The translations under genes were made by a program, and so were the position numbers. A stretch of 64,000 nucleotides of DNA, taken from contig CM059624.1 in assembly GCA_030435675.1 (NCBI GenBank), positions 10,750,769 to 10,814,768 of the forward strand. Reading direction: 5' to 3'. Below the pieces are notes generated by a model, which did not search any database, was not told the origin of the DNA, and saw only the letters and a program-made list of their open reading frames with translations. Shown one piece after another: positions 46,422-59,575 of this stretch. The stretch is from Steinernema hermaphroditum (taxonomy: Eukaryota; Nematoda; Chromadorea; Rhabditida; Steinernematidae). The first letter of the stretch is position 1. Each line of letters starts with the position of its first letter.

Positions 46422-47604
46422 TCAGTGAGTAATCATTCTGGTATTCGAAGTACTCACAGTATTTTTTTTGGAAAAAGTGAACATAGGTTTCTGTTTGCGC
46501 ACATAATTCACAAGTGCCCTTCGGTAGTCCCCGAAGGCGACCAGCAGCATCGAAGAAGCGAGAAGGAGTCTCATCGAGAGAAGAGTGGCGAACATCTCGA
46601 TCTTGACTTCGCAGATTTGGTCGAGCACGGGAACAGGATTCGTGAACACAACGAATGTCAGATTGATGCATACGGAGTTAGCTGACAAATTTCTCTTAGT
46701 CAGGCGACTGACAACAGAACAAACTTACGAATTAGGAAGATACTTGGTGGAGTGATGAAGACAAGGGTGGCGTAGAGAAGGGCCTGGAGTCGCCTCTGTT
46801 TCGCTGCAGAAGAAATGCCCAGTTTGGCGTTGCGACGCTTGAAGGAGATGATCGCTTTGATGGACTGGAATGACGAAATAGCGAGGGTTTACGGTAGGCA
46901 ACCTACAGTTATGTAGAGAGCCACAAGGACAACGAAAGTTAAAGAGTCCACCAGACCGGTGACCACTTCAAACGGCGAAATCGGAGTGGAATCGGCGTCA
47001 TAGCCTTCCTTGCTCAGATACTTCTGGGACGCTCGGTTTGGAGCGGCGGTGGCGGCCAAGCTGCAGAGAAGAGCCAAACTGTGGCTGCCCGCGAACATCA
47101 TTATCATTTCCCTAAAGTACGGTAAGTGAGGAATCGTTACTGTCAATGATGCACACCTCGTATTGTTAACTCTCTGATAGACGGTCGGCCTAGTGAACGA
47201 CAAATAGGTGAGCAATATGATCAGAATGGCCAGGGTCCTGTAGGCATAGGTGAAGTAGTAGAGGACGAAATCCGTCACATAGTCCAGAAAGATCGTGTCG
47301 TTCCTAGGGCTAAAGACTTATATAAGTAGTTAGGCGCGCTTGCCTACCCTGATCTGAATCCGAAGTGCTCGTCCATCTTCAGAACGCCAAGAATGTTCAA
47401 CATAATGAGGTACAGATTGTATCCAAAGCTGGGGATGGTAATGTTGATGGCGAAGGTTCGGGACAAACATGGCAGAACTTTCCGCCAGCTCAGCCAGATC
47501 ACAATCAGATTCACCACTGTTAGGGGAAAGGGAGTGATGTAGGAGATGATCTGATTGACCACCGTAAGAGATATGTGTGAATAGTCGACGTATCGTGAGA
47601 GCAT
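46422..47604 (-). CDS. Seven-transmembrane receptor, array member 9
   Basis: Five exons in transcript order: 47604-47348, 47309-47157, 47111-46907, 46864-46729, 46681-46422, giving 336 aa. TM7 intron absent. Hallmarks: YAYR at TM3, ISPFEV loop, FITPPS in TM6, QICEVK before TM7, FGDYRRA after TM7. Every exon but the first and last has the same length as in member 10 (153, 205 and 136 nt), and the proteins are clearly close paralogues (VNNTR|EM junction, APNRA, YKYLS/QKYLS). A tandem duplication with member 10 is the simplest origin. Confidence 0.84.
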
Positions 47605-48519
47605 TTTCAGAGAACAGTGTCTGCCTCTGAGAAAGCACCGCCGGGAGAATCACGAGGATGTTGTTGAATGGCGAAGTGGTTTATGGCAATATAGGCGTGT
47701 TCGTCGAGATATTTATGGGTGCCGAACAATTGGCGTGAGTAATCTAACAGCTTAATGACGGTCTTCGATAGACGGCGACGGAACCTTTAATAGTATTGTA
47801 ACGAACTACGGACTCCCACGTGGTTCCTCCCATGCATAAAAGAATAAACAACAAGTGCGACGGACAACTTCCACTTGAACAAGAAGTCACGTAAAGGAGC
47901 TCGTCCATGCAACTGACTGTGTGAACTTCATTTTTTGAATTTTGACGTTGCGTCCAAAGCTCAGTACAACTCACAGAGTCCGTGTACACTTGACTGTGGT
48001 GTCTGTGGTTCCGCTGCACTGTATGGGTGAGAAAATCGTGAGGAAGTGAAGAGCGAAATTTATAAAAACGAAGCGTACATTGACAAGAAGCGTACTGCGG
48101 CAAAAAGAGCTGGCGCGATAACTTTGTGAAGAAACTCGGCACCACAAGATGGCAGCAGAATTGCGTCAAGAGTGGGCAACTTGAAACTTGAAGCGCACCT
48201 TTGGGTGATCATCTTTAGAGAGCGTAGGATAAGTTGTTTGGGCTAGACTTCTTAGAAGATTATCAAAGGTAATTGCGCCAACAACAGGATAATCAAAAAC
48301 GACTTTTGGCACTTTGATTTTGAGATTCGAAGCAAATTTCGAGATGTTTTAGTTAATAAGTTACATTATGTGTTGTGGAAAAGCGCCATGGCTGTATTTG
48401 AAACCATCGGGCCTTGAAGGGCGCTTTCACAGACACTGTGTACAAACAACCACCGAATATGTATTGTATTGCGCTTTGTGACGGATTACATCTTGTTGTC
48501 AGCGCTGATGTAATGAATC

Positions 48520-48605
48520 CGAATGCGTGAAATGTCGTTCTGAAGGTCGCCGAAGCTCTGAGGACTAGCGAAAACGCAACTCCCGGACCACGGACAGATC
48601 ACCTG
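48520..48605 (+). repeat. Dispersed repeat family R1, fragment d
   Basis: GAAATGTCGTTCTGAAGGTCG through CGCAACTCCCGGACCACGGAC matches the right half of copies b and c. Confidence 0.7.
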
Positions 48606-49429
48606 GATGCAGATGCGAGCCCAAATAAAGTCAAAGTTAAATTCGACTTACGTTTCGTTTTGTTTTGGGGATCGACGATCAAAAGTGTTTAACATTTACA
48701 AAACGGAAATGTTTTCCAATTCGTGTCGGTGAAACTCTCATCTGTGTGACTCTAGTCTGTCAACGTAAAGAGGTCTCTGAGAAAAGAATGGAAAAGCAAC
48801 GAAGCGTGGGAGAAAGGAACATAGTACCATTCCTTTGAGTTGCTCTTTGAAGTTCATTTTCGGAGAATGTCATACAATGATGTAGGAATTGGCAATTTGA
48901 ATTGAGTTTCTTGGAAAGTGCGCTTGACATAAATATGTTTAGGGCACACGCATGACATAATTGAGGTAATTACAAAATTGAACCAATGGGTTCTTTGCAA
49001 GTGTGAGGGAACGTACACCGATTGTTTTATGTACTGTACTCTTTCCTAATGTTCATGCAATGTAAAAAATACAAATAATTATCAAGGCTCCTTTTTTATC
49101 GCAGAAGTTTTTATGGGTAGGAGGCAGGTTCAAGAAGCATGAATCCCTTTTTTGTTGTATTTGGCCTATAAACAAGAACTCAATATGTTGTTGTGTGCAC
49201 AGATTAATATTTGCACCTGACCTCATCCACTCAACTTGATTGTTTTGGAATTTGCGCAAACGTATTTGGCACACATCCTGTGGCTTCTGGCTTAAGACTT
49301 TTTTGAAATGTTCGCTCAATAGGCACATTTGAAGCGAAGCGCTTCGAAGCTAATATGTGAAAAGACACACAATGTTGTTTATATTGTAAAGTAATGGGAT
49401 CGCCACTCTTCATCTGGATACCGTGTCCT

Positions 49430-49530
49430 GCACCGAAGAAAGAAGGGAAGCGACGACTACGGTGTGATATTGCTCTCCTTTGTGCTTTTTATGACGCCTT
49501 TCGCGACGCAAACCGTTGATTCACGAGTAC
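49430..49530 (+). repeat. Dispersed repeat family R1, fragment e
   Basis: GCGACGACTACGGTGTGA, TCTCCTTTGTGC and CGCAAACCGTTGATTCACG match copy a at about 33855-33935. Confidence 0.65.
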
Positions 49531-49588
49531 AAACTCGGAAACTGTCATATTTTAATGTTTTTTATGATTAAAATGTTCAATCAACGTC

Positions 49589-50759
49589 CTATCGTCCATC
49601 TCTGGTGGGCTGAATGACGGTGGTCTTGTTGGAAATGGTGAAGACGGGATTTGTCTTGCACACGAGCCCAACGAGAGCTCTGCGATAGTCCCCGAAAGCG
49701 ACCAACAACATTCCAGAAGCCAAAAGGAGTCTCATCGAGAGAAGTGTGGCGAAAAGTTCGATCTTGACTTCGCAGATCTGGTCGAAGATGAGCACCGGAC
49801 GGGTCACCACTGCCAGCATAACATTGATGCATATCGAGTTGGCTGAATAAATGATTCTGGTTACGGCTTATGTGTACATGCTTACGAATGAGGAAGATGC
49901 TAGGAGGAGTAATGAAGATGAGTGTGGCGTAGAGCTGCGCCTGGACGCGCCTCTGTTTTGCTGTCGATGAGACTCCGAGTTTTGCATTGCGGTGTTTGAA
50001 GGTGAAAATGGCTTTGATGGACTGAAACTAAGGTTTTGAGCAAGGCCCCTCAGATATATCTTACAGCGATGTAGAAAGCTACGAGGATAACGAAGGTGAA
50101 GAAGTCCGCTGATCCCGTGACCACCTCGAAAGCCGAAATGGGAACGGACTGCGCGTCGAAGGCATCCCCGCTGAGGTACTTGTAGGCAGCCCTGTTGGGA
50201 GCAGTGGTGGCCGTGGTGCTGAAGACGAAGGCGAGGATGTGGCAGCTGCTGAATAGGATGACCATCTCCCTGAAAAGAGCATTGTGATCCCTCATTAGAA
50301 AGAGGACATACCTGGTGTTGTTGACCTTTTGATAGATAGAGGGTCTTGTGAACGACATATAGGTAAGACCCACTTTGAGGATGGCCAGAGTACGGTAGGC
50401 GTAGGTGGCGTAGTAGAGGGCGAAATCGGTTAAGTAGTCCAGGAAGATGACGTTTGTGCTTGCGCTGAAGTAGCAAGTAATATTTTAGTGCGCCTAACCA
50501 ACCCGGTTCTGAATCCGAAATGCGAGTCCAATTTGAGGAACCCCAGAATGTCGACCATGATGAGATAGAGGTCGTACCCGAAGCTGGGGATCGTGATGTT
50601 GAAGGCAAACGTCCTCGAAAGACTGGGTCGTACCTTCCTCCAAGTCAGATATATAACGATCAGATTGGCGACGGTGAGCGGGAAGGGGATGCCGTAGGAG
50701 AAGATCTGGTTGACGGACAGGAGATTCATCGTGCCAAAGTCCACGTAGCTGGAAAGCAT
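49589..50759 (-). CDS. Seven-transmembrane receptor, array member 10
   Basis: Five exons in transcript order: 50759-50503, 50464-50312, 50269-50065, 50021-49886, 49842-49589, giving 334 aa. Hallmarks: YAYR at TM3, ISAFEV loop, FITPPS in TM6, QICEVK before TM7, FGDYRRA after TM7. The first extracellular region starts MLSSYVDFG, against MLSRYVDYS in member 9. The C-terminal tail is short and basic. It marks the right-hand end of the array as visible here; 2.5 kb without genes separates it from the co-Smad gene. Confidence 0.84.
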
Positions 50760-53282
50760 CCTTTCTGGCGACTGGATAATTGGGAGCTCGACAGAACAAG
50801 CGGCGTGGAGAAGCGATCGTTATGCAGGTGGAAAATGGGAAATCCAATTATAAGATATGGTCAGACAGAGGGAAGAAGCAGCTGGTGTTGTCGCGAAGCG
50901 AACGCTGCGATAGACTATTGTTGTAATGACTGTGATCAGGATCTCTGAGCACTAGCCAGAATTGACGACGGACTAGTGAAATGTCCCATAACAAAGGATT
51001 TTAACTAATTTATGGCAGTTGTTTCTGAGCACATGTTCCGGTTTATGGGCATACGGTAGGTTGTTCCTTAGTGGTTCAGATCCCAATGCCCATTTCCAGG
51101 TGGTCTATTTCTTGATGATATCAGATGACCTTTCCGCTTTCGGGAAGTGGAAGAATCTTCGAAATGAGTGAAAGGGTGACGTGACCGAAGGTGACCTTTC
51201 AGCTAGGGAGCATCGACCTGGACAATCCCTTCTTGGAATTACGTCAAATCGCCGTTTTCCGTTGAGTCAGAATAGCGCAAATATTATTGGAAGAAAGTGT
51301 GAAATCATTATCGTTTATTTATTCCTAATATGGCGACATATGACCGTCTGTGAACTTCTCTTTCCTGGGATCTATGGACACGGAAAAATAGAACTCATGT
51401 GAACGGGTTATGTTTCCACGTAGTAAGTGAATTCCCAGATGGCAAAACGAGGGAGTTATTGTGTGTCACGAGACAATATTTAAAGATGAAAGTACGACGA
51501 TTGAGCTATTGTTGAGAAAACGTAGTCAGAAATCACTCACGACATGGCTATACGGCCACCAGAAACAAGAGCTCATTGATTGAGGAGGGGGTGGAAGCTA
51601 GCTAGCAATTAACTCTCGCAATTGCATAAACCTACAGTAAGACAAATGGGCTTGAAAGCCCGTTTCCTCAGAGCCTAGTCATAAAGCAAGCGTTCAGAGG
51701 GCTAGACGATCTGCAAGTCCGTCTACCTTCAGAGTTCCTCGAAGCCCAATATTCCCAAGGGCTTGTAAAATACTCCCAGAAGTTTAGTCGTAAATTTGTG
51801 TCCACTTCTGCAGAATTTGCAATTTGAGCAAGAAGGAACGAACCTTGACGTTGCCATTCGAAGACAGCCGATGAAGCCTGCTGCCAATGGCTTTCCGATG
51901 GTCAAACGAGAACTAAAATGACTAGTCGTTAACAGTTAACTGTCCATACTAAAACCTGTTGTAATTCATAATATTAATTTATATGTTTACATAGGGGACA
52001 TGGCTCAACGTCAGCTCAGGAAGCGATAAAACCGTCACTGACGACCGTTGATAGTTCCGGCAAATGAAATTTCATCGGAATTTCTAGTTCCAATTGAATT
52101 CCAACAGATTTTGTTTTTTCGGAACTCACGTAATTATTTTGCATCTGCGATTACCAGAACTCTATTAGGAATCCATTTTTGCTTTTTTTGTGTCCTCTAT
52201 CAAATTATGGCTCACATTTTTCTCTGTTGTCGCTTAGCATTTAATAACACAGTTTGACATATTAAGCGTGCAAAAGTCATGTTGGTAGAGGCGGGGAGCG
52301 CAGCTAACTCGTTAAAATCCCGTCGTTGGTGAGGGTCTTCGCTTAAATTGACCATTTCTTGTGCTACAGCTCTCTGGCATTTCAAGCCTTATGGAAGCCG
52401 GAGCGATCACTATGCCAACAGCCGAGAATGGCAATTTTTTGTTGCATTAGTTCTAAACTGAGTCTGAGAAGAATGAATGAAGGCCATGAAAATTATGTTG
52501 TGGTTTAAGTAAATGGGGGCTTTCGCAGGCGTATCAGTCCGAAATGTACAAAGCAAAATCGATACTAAACCCTATTCCTATAAAAATTTTAGATGTTTGA
52601 GGTACCACCAGGTAGAGCTCAACGACGGCGAGACGTAACACTAGAGTGAACGATCGAATGCATGAAAGATCTATCGATTCAAAAAGAATTCGAATATTTC
52701 GACATATACAGCACAATCAAACTCGATAACCCCAATCGAGCAGCGCTTGAACCTCGGAAATGAGCAAATGACCCACAACTTGTAGGCGTGTGGAGGCGAT
52801 TGAATGGAAATACCAAAACATGCAAAGGGTATGCTTTTCTCAATTGCCTTCAAACACGCGCACGAATTTGATGATATTTCTGCGTGCTACCAATCAAGGC
52901 ACTTCTTTCGAGAATGTACTAGCTTGCAAGATTATCTGGTGAGCTCTAATATGTCAGCTATGAAATGCTATTTGTCTTGTGTTTGTAAATCACCTGCCGA
53001 ATAGAGGGCACGCACCGTCATCAAATGTGTTATGAAGGCCATCGATAGACTTTATCCTCAAACATGACTTCTTATGCGACACATACTCAGAACGGGAGAC
53101 CAGCTTACATAAATACATTTACAACTAAATAGATAGAACTCCGCCTAAAACACCCTGAGAAGATGGGGAACGAGGCAACAATGAGGTTTCCCGTATTCTT
53201 CACACTTGTCTCAGAACTGCCGTCTTGATATATCTCTCGACGCTGAAATCGTCACATAACGCGAGCTACCCAGCGATAGGAC
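50760..53282. other. Gene-poor region
   Basis: Frames at 50520-50948, 51181-51402, 52048-52257, 52534-52853 and 52804-53004 are shadows or lack support. A fragment of repeat R1 lies near 52385. A possible last exon of the co-Smad gene is at 53242-53105 (see that gene). Confidence 0.5.
52385..52440 (-). repeat. Dispersed repeat family R1, fragment f
   Basis: The reverse complement reads CTGTTGGCATAGTGATCGCT, then CCGGCTTCCATAAGG, matching TTGTTGGCGCAATGATCGCC and GGCTCCCAGAAGG of copy a. Confidence 0.5.
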
Positions 53283-56200
53283 CTACTTTACAAGATGAAA
53301 GTCCATCCAGCACTCATATTCGGAATAGGTGGCGGGCACTGGTCCGACCTGCGGAAGTGCCAGCTGGAAACTGGTGAGGTCCTTGAGCACGTGAGGGTCC
53401 ATTCGCCTCACTCGCTCGAGCCTCGGCCTCTTCGCCTCCACTTGATCCGACTCTTCATTATCGTTCTCGTTTGCATTCGAATCGTGTGTGGAATCATCGT
53501 TGTGACTAGGTTCATCCTTTGAAGACGACGATTCATTCGCCGCGCCATCGGCGCCCTCCGATTCGCCATGTTCTTCATAATTACCCGGAGCATGGCTAAA
53601 CTCTTTCGTTTCGCTGTGTTCTTCCTCCTCCGCATCGCCATTGCATGCTGTATGAGGACAGGCGGGCCCTTCATCTGGCTCGCTTGGATCGCTCTCGGCT
53701 TCCGATTCTGTTCTTCTATCAGAGGGGGATTCGCTGATGTAGTCAAAGAGACCTCTTAGGACATCGCATGTTCTGTAAATCTGAAAATCTGAATAGCCTT
53801 CGATGCCAACAAGGAGCGCGTACCAGAATCTCGGCTCCGGGATAGATCTGATGGCATCGTGGATCGCAGAGTTCACGCTGAACTTCGCGATTCAGGTGGC
53901 AGCTGCGGACGTAGATTGGGAAGTTGGGAATGCTCGAGCGAACGGTGATGTTGCCGTCTCCGCAGTCCTTGACGACGATGTCTCCGTTCTCAAGATGGCT
54001 TCTGTGGAGGATCGTCAATCGTCTGAGCACTATTGTAATAGTCACCTTGCTTTCGATGCTGCCTCGCTCCTTTGCTCGTTGTCGATGGCGCCAACATTCA
54101 AAGCCGACTGTCCGCCGTCTCTCCCTAGGACAAGCACCAGTTTCCTTCGTCCTTCAAAGCTCTCTCCTAGCAAAGCGCCTTTCTCGTGGTACTGGACTCT
54201 GCACCAGACGGGAGGCACTAAAACTGCGTTGAGGGGGAACTAGCGCAACAACGAGGAACCCACGTGTTCTCGGGATTCCGGGACTGGTGGCATCTCTGAT
54301 CTGCTTTGACGCTATTCCTTTAGGCGAATGGGCAACAGGCGGTGCTTCGTGATCCTCTGGAACTGGGGAGTCGGAGATGTCGACGATTTCGGGTTCCACC
54401 GTCGAAGTGGAGGCAAAAGAGGTAGAGCCTGCGTTGGGAATGAGGGACTGTTGTTGGACGGCAGCAACGGCGGCGGCGTTCGCCGGATTCAAAAGAGGAG
54501 CGAGGAGAGGATTCGAAAAGAGCGCTGCGGGGTTCAGCCCTCCGAGTGCATTCGACTGAAGCGCCAAATTTCGAAAAGCTTCGAGATTGAGACCCGCATA
54601 AGAATTTGATGAGGTTCCGACTTGAGCTTCAGGTCGTTGAAGTCCTCCCCGAAATAGTTGAGGCAGTCTGCAGTAGGCCTAATGCCATAAGATCAAAGAG
54701 GTTCAGCTTACAGTTCAGAAGCAGCGCTGAGTCCGGATGTGGAAGGAATCGAAGCGGATTGGTCCCCAAACTGATGGTGGAGACCGCTGCCGGAGGGGCC
54801 TGCGCCACCGAGGCCTGGGTTCAGATCGAATCCTCCTAGGCCGACAGGAGGCGACTGGATGCGTTCGTAATGGAAGGGATTGATGCAGACCTGAATAGAT
54901 GGAGTCCATTTCAGTAATTCACAATATTCTCTTTGCCTAGAGTCATATCTCTTGGATTGATTTGGAGTGGTCTGTGAAAGGACATGAAGGCTATCTACTT
55001 CATTTGAAACGAACGAGTTTTCGACTGTCGTGGAGTGAACGACTACGTGCGGAACCACTTGTCTATCATCGGCCCCGGAACTGTCTGTGACTATATGTGT
55101 CCATATATACCCCGTCTGGTCGTGCCACTTCACAACAAACTTTTGGAAAAAGTAGTTGGAGGTTCGTGGCACTTCTTCAACTTCATTGCTTTTTACATTC
55201 ACATGCTCTTCTGGTCCAGTGAGTCTTCAACTGAACAAATATTTCCCCTCAATTTGATGTCAACTTCCAGTCCGCATAGTGCAAAGTAGTTTAATTCTTA
55301 AGTGCACAAACTAGGACTGTCCATATCTTTATGAAGGAAGTTCACATTGCGGAACACGCTTAGAACCGTTTATTGTTCGTAAGCGTATGCACTCTGGATT
55401 CCATAGAATGCCATTGTAAAACTTGGCCTGTTCGAAATATGAACCTAAGTACAATAACCTCAGTTTGTCCTTATTTGAGTGACTATTTCCGTCAACAACC
55501 CTCATTTCCTTACGTAAGAACTCGATCAATTTGTGCGCCCTGGATTTGTGCCTACTACCATGAGTAATACATTTTGCCTCTGGCCAAACAGAACTAATGT
55601 CCTTCTATTTTAGTTCCTTCCCCCTCGAGCGCCTCACACATTTCCCACAGCGGATCGATAATCAGCTGAGGTGCGCGGCTAATCACTTCTTATAGTCCGT
55701 CGGAGGGACAAGAAGAGAGGGAGGGAGAAGTACGTGTGACGTCGCGCGAACTCTCATTGCAATGGCGGACGTTACGCGTGCACTCAGCGCGTCCGCGGCA
55801 ACGCAAATAATCGCAAATAAATAGCACGCGTGCGCTCGGAATAACTCTTTGAAGGGAAATCGCTCACCGAATCCGTTTTCATGTCGAAAGCGGACGTGCA
55901 GTGCGGCACGTGCTTCAGCTCGTTTTTGTGCAGATCCGGCCATCTGAAGTGGGCACACAATGCGAGCACAAAACGTGGATGTACCTCCAGATTCGGGCGT
56001 AGACGACGTGGGGGAACCCCTTCCGTCCGGCCACTTGGAGACGACCGTCGAGGGTCCTCGGAATCGTGATGCACTCTGAGACTTCGGGCACTTCTCCGTG
56101 TTTGGCGACGACTCTCAGAAGCACTTCCAGCTCGTTCCGCTTATCTTTAAGCTTCTTTATCAGACTCTCGATGGCCTTTATCGTGAATTCGTCGTCTCCG

Positions 56201-56436
56201 CCGACATGAAAGTGCTTCAGGAAGGCCACCAGCGTTCCGCAGGGCTCCCCAACGCTTGGAGGGTGGTCCGGATTCACGTTCAGCGAGAGCTGCTTGAGGG
56301 TCAAGGCTGTGCATGAGCCTGTTCGATGACGGTGGTCCATCCCATCTTCAGAAGGGATCTTAGGGAAGCGCTTACAGGTCCTCGGGGCACCCTTACCTCG
56401 AGGCGGCGAATCTCCGTTGCTCCCATTGTGGTCCAT
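53283..56436 (-). CDS. Divergent co-Smad (Smad4-like) transcription factor
   Basis: Eight exons in transcript order: 56436-56397, 56345-55985, 55943-55868, 54890-54712, 54667-54264, 54217-54046, 54001-53824, 53780-53283, giving 635 aa. The MH1 domain is well conserved: [31 protein letters not shown] (the co-Smad form; receptor Smads have VSHRKGLPHV), [23 protein letters not shown], with all three Cys and the His of the zinc site. A Pro/Ala/Asn-rich linker follows. MH2 is strongly diverged but recognisable: [29 protein letters not shown] and a final CWMDFHL matching CWIEIHL. An acidic 100-residue insert ([19 protein letters not shown]) sits between them. No SxS phosphorylation tail. A GTAAAG donor at 53291 could add an exon, 53242-53105. 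It acts in the nucleus with receptor Smads in TGF-beta signalling; SMA-4-like or DAF-3-like cannot be decided here. Confidence 0.82.
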
Positions 56437-59400
56437 ACGACGACCTCCGGGATCTTCTTCTGCAACGTGAGGCGCGTGACTTCTGAGGATTACCGCACTA
56501 ATCAATTCAAGAAGAGCGCGCAAAAACGCGACGAAACAAATGGTTATGCAATATAGTTTGCGGCGAGGGATGAAGAAGTCGCGGCAGCACGTGCCCCCCG
56601 TCGGCGCCGCCGCTCTGTGTGGCGCGAAAGCCCGCCGCCGGCGTCCGAGTAAGCTGCAACGCCGCGCTCTCCCACGAATCGTCCGTCCGTCGCGCTGTTA
56701 TGAAGTGAACAGAGCTCCGCCGCGTGCGCAGAGGCGACCGCCGCGGCGACCCATCTCGAAGGAGCCAAAGATCGCGTTTTTTCGGAAGGTAACATAGACG
56801 ACCATCGAGGATCTGCAGCCGAATGGAAATAGGTGTGGCGACGAAGCGGTGCAGCGGGGACGACTCGGGTGCAAAGTAGAGACGCGGCGGAGGGCGAAAT
56901 CGAATTATTTATGCGAGGAGACGGAGGAATGCCGCCGAGGGGACAAAGAACGTTTTCAACTCCGAAGTGATCACCGGCGGGGAGGGGTCTGCCACGGGGA
57001 AGGGGCATTTGTTTCGCCGATCGATCGCAACAAACAAACTCTCAGCCACAAACAGTCACAAACCATTAGTCCGCCCCACGAAGCATAATCATAGAGACGG
57101 TGACGCAGCGGACGCTGCTTGAATAAAGGAAACGACTTAATCAGAAGAAATCGGAGGATCTCCCACTTACTTTGCCGCATATCTCTGAGATGAACTTTCT
57201 CCATATTGCCATTTAAATGTGTACTAAAGGAACTTCAAAGGTGTCCTTTTCCCATGAGGGTCAAGAAAAATCTAACGTTTTACACATATTTCTGAACTAA
57301 ATGGTCCCTAGGTTCACTGTAAAACGCGAGAACTTCAAAGCAGCCTGAACACACATCTAAGATTGACTAAGAACACGTAAGCTCGATTGGGGAACCAAGT
57401 TCGTTGCGCAAATGTTTGGTTTTCGCTTCGAGCCCTAGGACGAATATCATGGCAAATATTTATAATTTCGGATTAGAAGAACCGTGATCAAACGACTCCA
57501 AAGCCCTCTTTGTTCATTATGAGCGTCGTCACTTTGTGTCACTTGTTATTGACACAAAAAGACATTGTATTCTAACAGGGATCTTTGCTTTTTAAGTGTG
57601 AAACGTTTTCTGGATAACCTAATCGGAACACTTAAAGCTTGATATATACTTTGAGTAGGAGGCCATTTTCCCACCCCATGGGAAGTAGCATATATACTTA
57701 CGCCTGATAATCACGTATCAAATGAACTAAATGGCTTCTAGAAGTGCAGTTCTGCGATTTGAATGCTCACAGAGACATAAACGCATATGTGTCAAAATGA
57801 AGACTTAAATCCAAGCAATCCAAGCTTGGATTGAAGTATTAGTATTTGCCTCATTTCCTACAAGGATCATTGACCGATTTTATGATTCCTTTCCTAGGAA
57901 ATTCCATGACTTTAGTGGAAAAAAGACAGATTGATTGCTGTGTGGGCCGGCAACGTCAGCAAATGCCGACAATGTGAAGACATGAAAGTAAAAAACAGGT
58001 GATCTATGGGATTGAATCAATGGTGGCGGAATCGTCATTTCCTCTCCCCCTAGAGGGCAAAAGACAGCAGTAGTTATGCGTATAGTGCGATTTAGAGAAA
58101 TGCGAAATGGTGTTCTGCAGAACTCAATTTATAATATGTTGGATAACCAAATTACGAAACACATTAGGAAATGTCATATGATTTTAATGCGGTATTAATT
58201 TCTCGACCAATTCTGCAACGAAACGACTGGTTCTGACTCAATTGTCAGGCGACGAGATCGCTAATTACTTCTGCTGCGACTCGTGAGCCATAGGAAAAGA
58301 ATAATTTTTAGTCACGCATGCTGCGTGCCAGCCTACAACTCTATGGAAAAAAAGGCCTATGAAGTGTCACTCATTAGCAGTCGTTTCTACACGTTCTTAA
58401 AGCAAATCTGCTGCACAAAGCACTAGAACCTCTCCTTATTTGCCATTCCACGTCGCTATAGAACAGAGAAACAATAAAAATAAAATCAATTTAGGATGCA
58501 CAGAGAACATCCACTTTTGTTCCCTTTAGTGAACTGCACAGGTGCAATAATCTTTCCAGTGTAAAACTGGAAACGAAACGCGGAGACCGAACCGTCGCCA
58601 CTCCGATCTTCTGATACTTTTCAGTGTCAGATGCAGCGGCGATAAGAATCGCGCATAAAACGGCGCGATACTTATCAAGAATCGTTTGAACGGTTCGAAA
58701 AAAGTGGTTTGAAATCGTACAGCTCTCTCGCACGAGTCTCTCCGATGTTCGGCCTGTTTACTAATCAGCATGAAATAGTTCTTTTGAGGGATGGTACCTA
58801 TTCACAGAGGCCATCCATGTATGAATGGATGATGCTTCTCTATTCATCTGTCATGTGCCTAAACAAGTGAGCACGAGACCTCAACCTGAACACCATTAAG
58901 CGATTCAAAGCAAAATCTGTGTCACGCGACAGACGATTGTCAAAACAAAGGATGCACACTTTGGAGCCAAAGCGCTGAACAAAGAAGGAAAGCGTTTGGC
59001 AGAGTGATAGGTGTGGCGTTCTCTAAAATCGGCACAAAATCGATCGCCTCAAGGGGAGAGACAACCGTCTATTTGATTGTGTACCCTCCCATCGATTCTC
59101 TTCCTTGATAACAGCCGGCTGCCAAACAACAAAAACAGCTCGAGGAAGGTGTTTGTCGAGTTGATGTACTTACTCCGCCAAGTGATGGATAGATAACGCG
59201 GTGCAGTTCGTTTGTGCGACCACAGGAAGGGCAGTTTTCTGTCCGTAAACCCATAGAGGACAATATTCGATAAGCGTCTGCTTTTTTGTGTTACTATGGA
59301 CAAAGAAGGTCGAAGAACACAAGTGAGTTACGTGCCAAGCATCGATGCAAAACGATGCAAAACGGAATGCTCCAAAAAACAGAAAGTTCCAAAATGAAAA

Positions 59401-59575
59401 AATTATCCACAAGAAGTGAAAGTAAAAGTGTCCGTTTGAGATCGTACTGAATTCTTCTTCGCACGGCGCAATTAAGCGGAAGGCCGAACAGGTTCCGAAC
59501 GGATCCAAAAAAACCCGCAAGCGGCCTACTTCTCGCCGTATTTAACTCCTCTCCCTCGAATTCCCCGCATCCAGC
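56437..59575. other. Promoter-side and intergenic region
   Basis: 56540-57080 is GC-rich with overlapping frames on both strands, probably the promoter or 5' UTR of the co-Smad gene. 57200-58480 is AT-rich with nothing recognised. Frames at 58491-58771 and 59049-59520 lack support. A TATTTAACTC box about 35 bp before the next start may be a TATA element. Confidence 0.45.

Larger units (their letters stand above)
47605..49588. other. Intergenic region with two R1 fragments
   Basis: No supported gene. Frames at 47744-48169 and 49053-49328 lack splice or domain support. R1 fragments are listed separately. Confidence 0.5.

Noticed and set aside
54001..54046. A 23-nt intron or frameshift within the Smad MH2 domain
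   Set aside because: A 44-nt intron ending at CCTCCACAG restores the frame and the MH2 match, and is of normal length.
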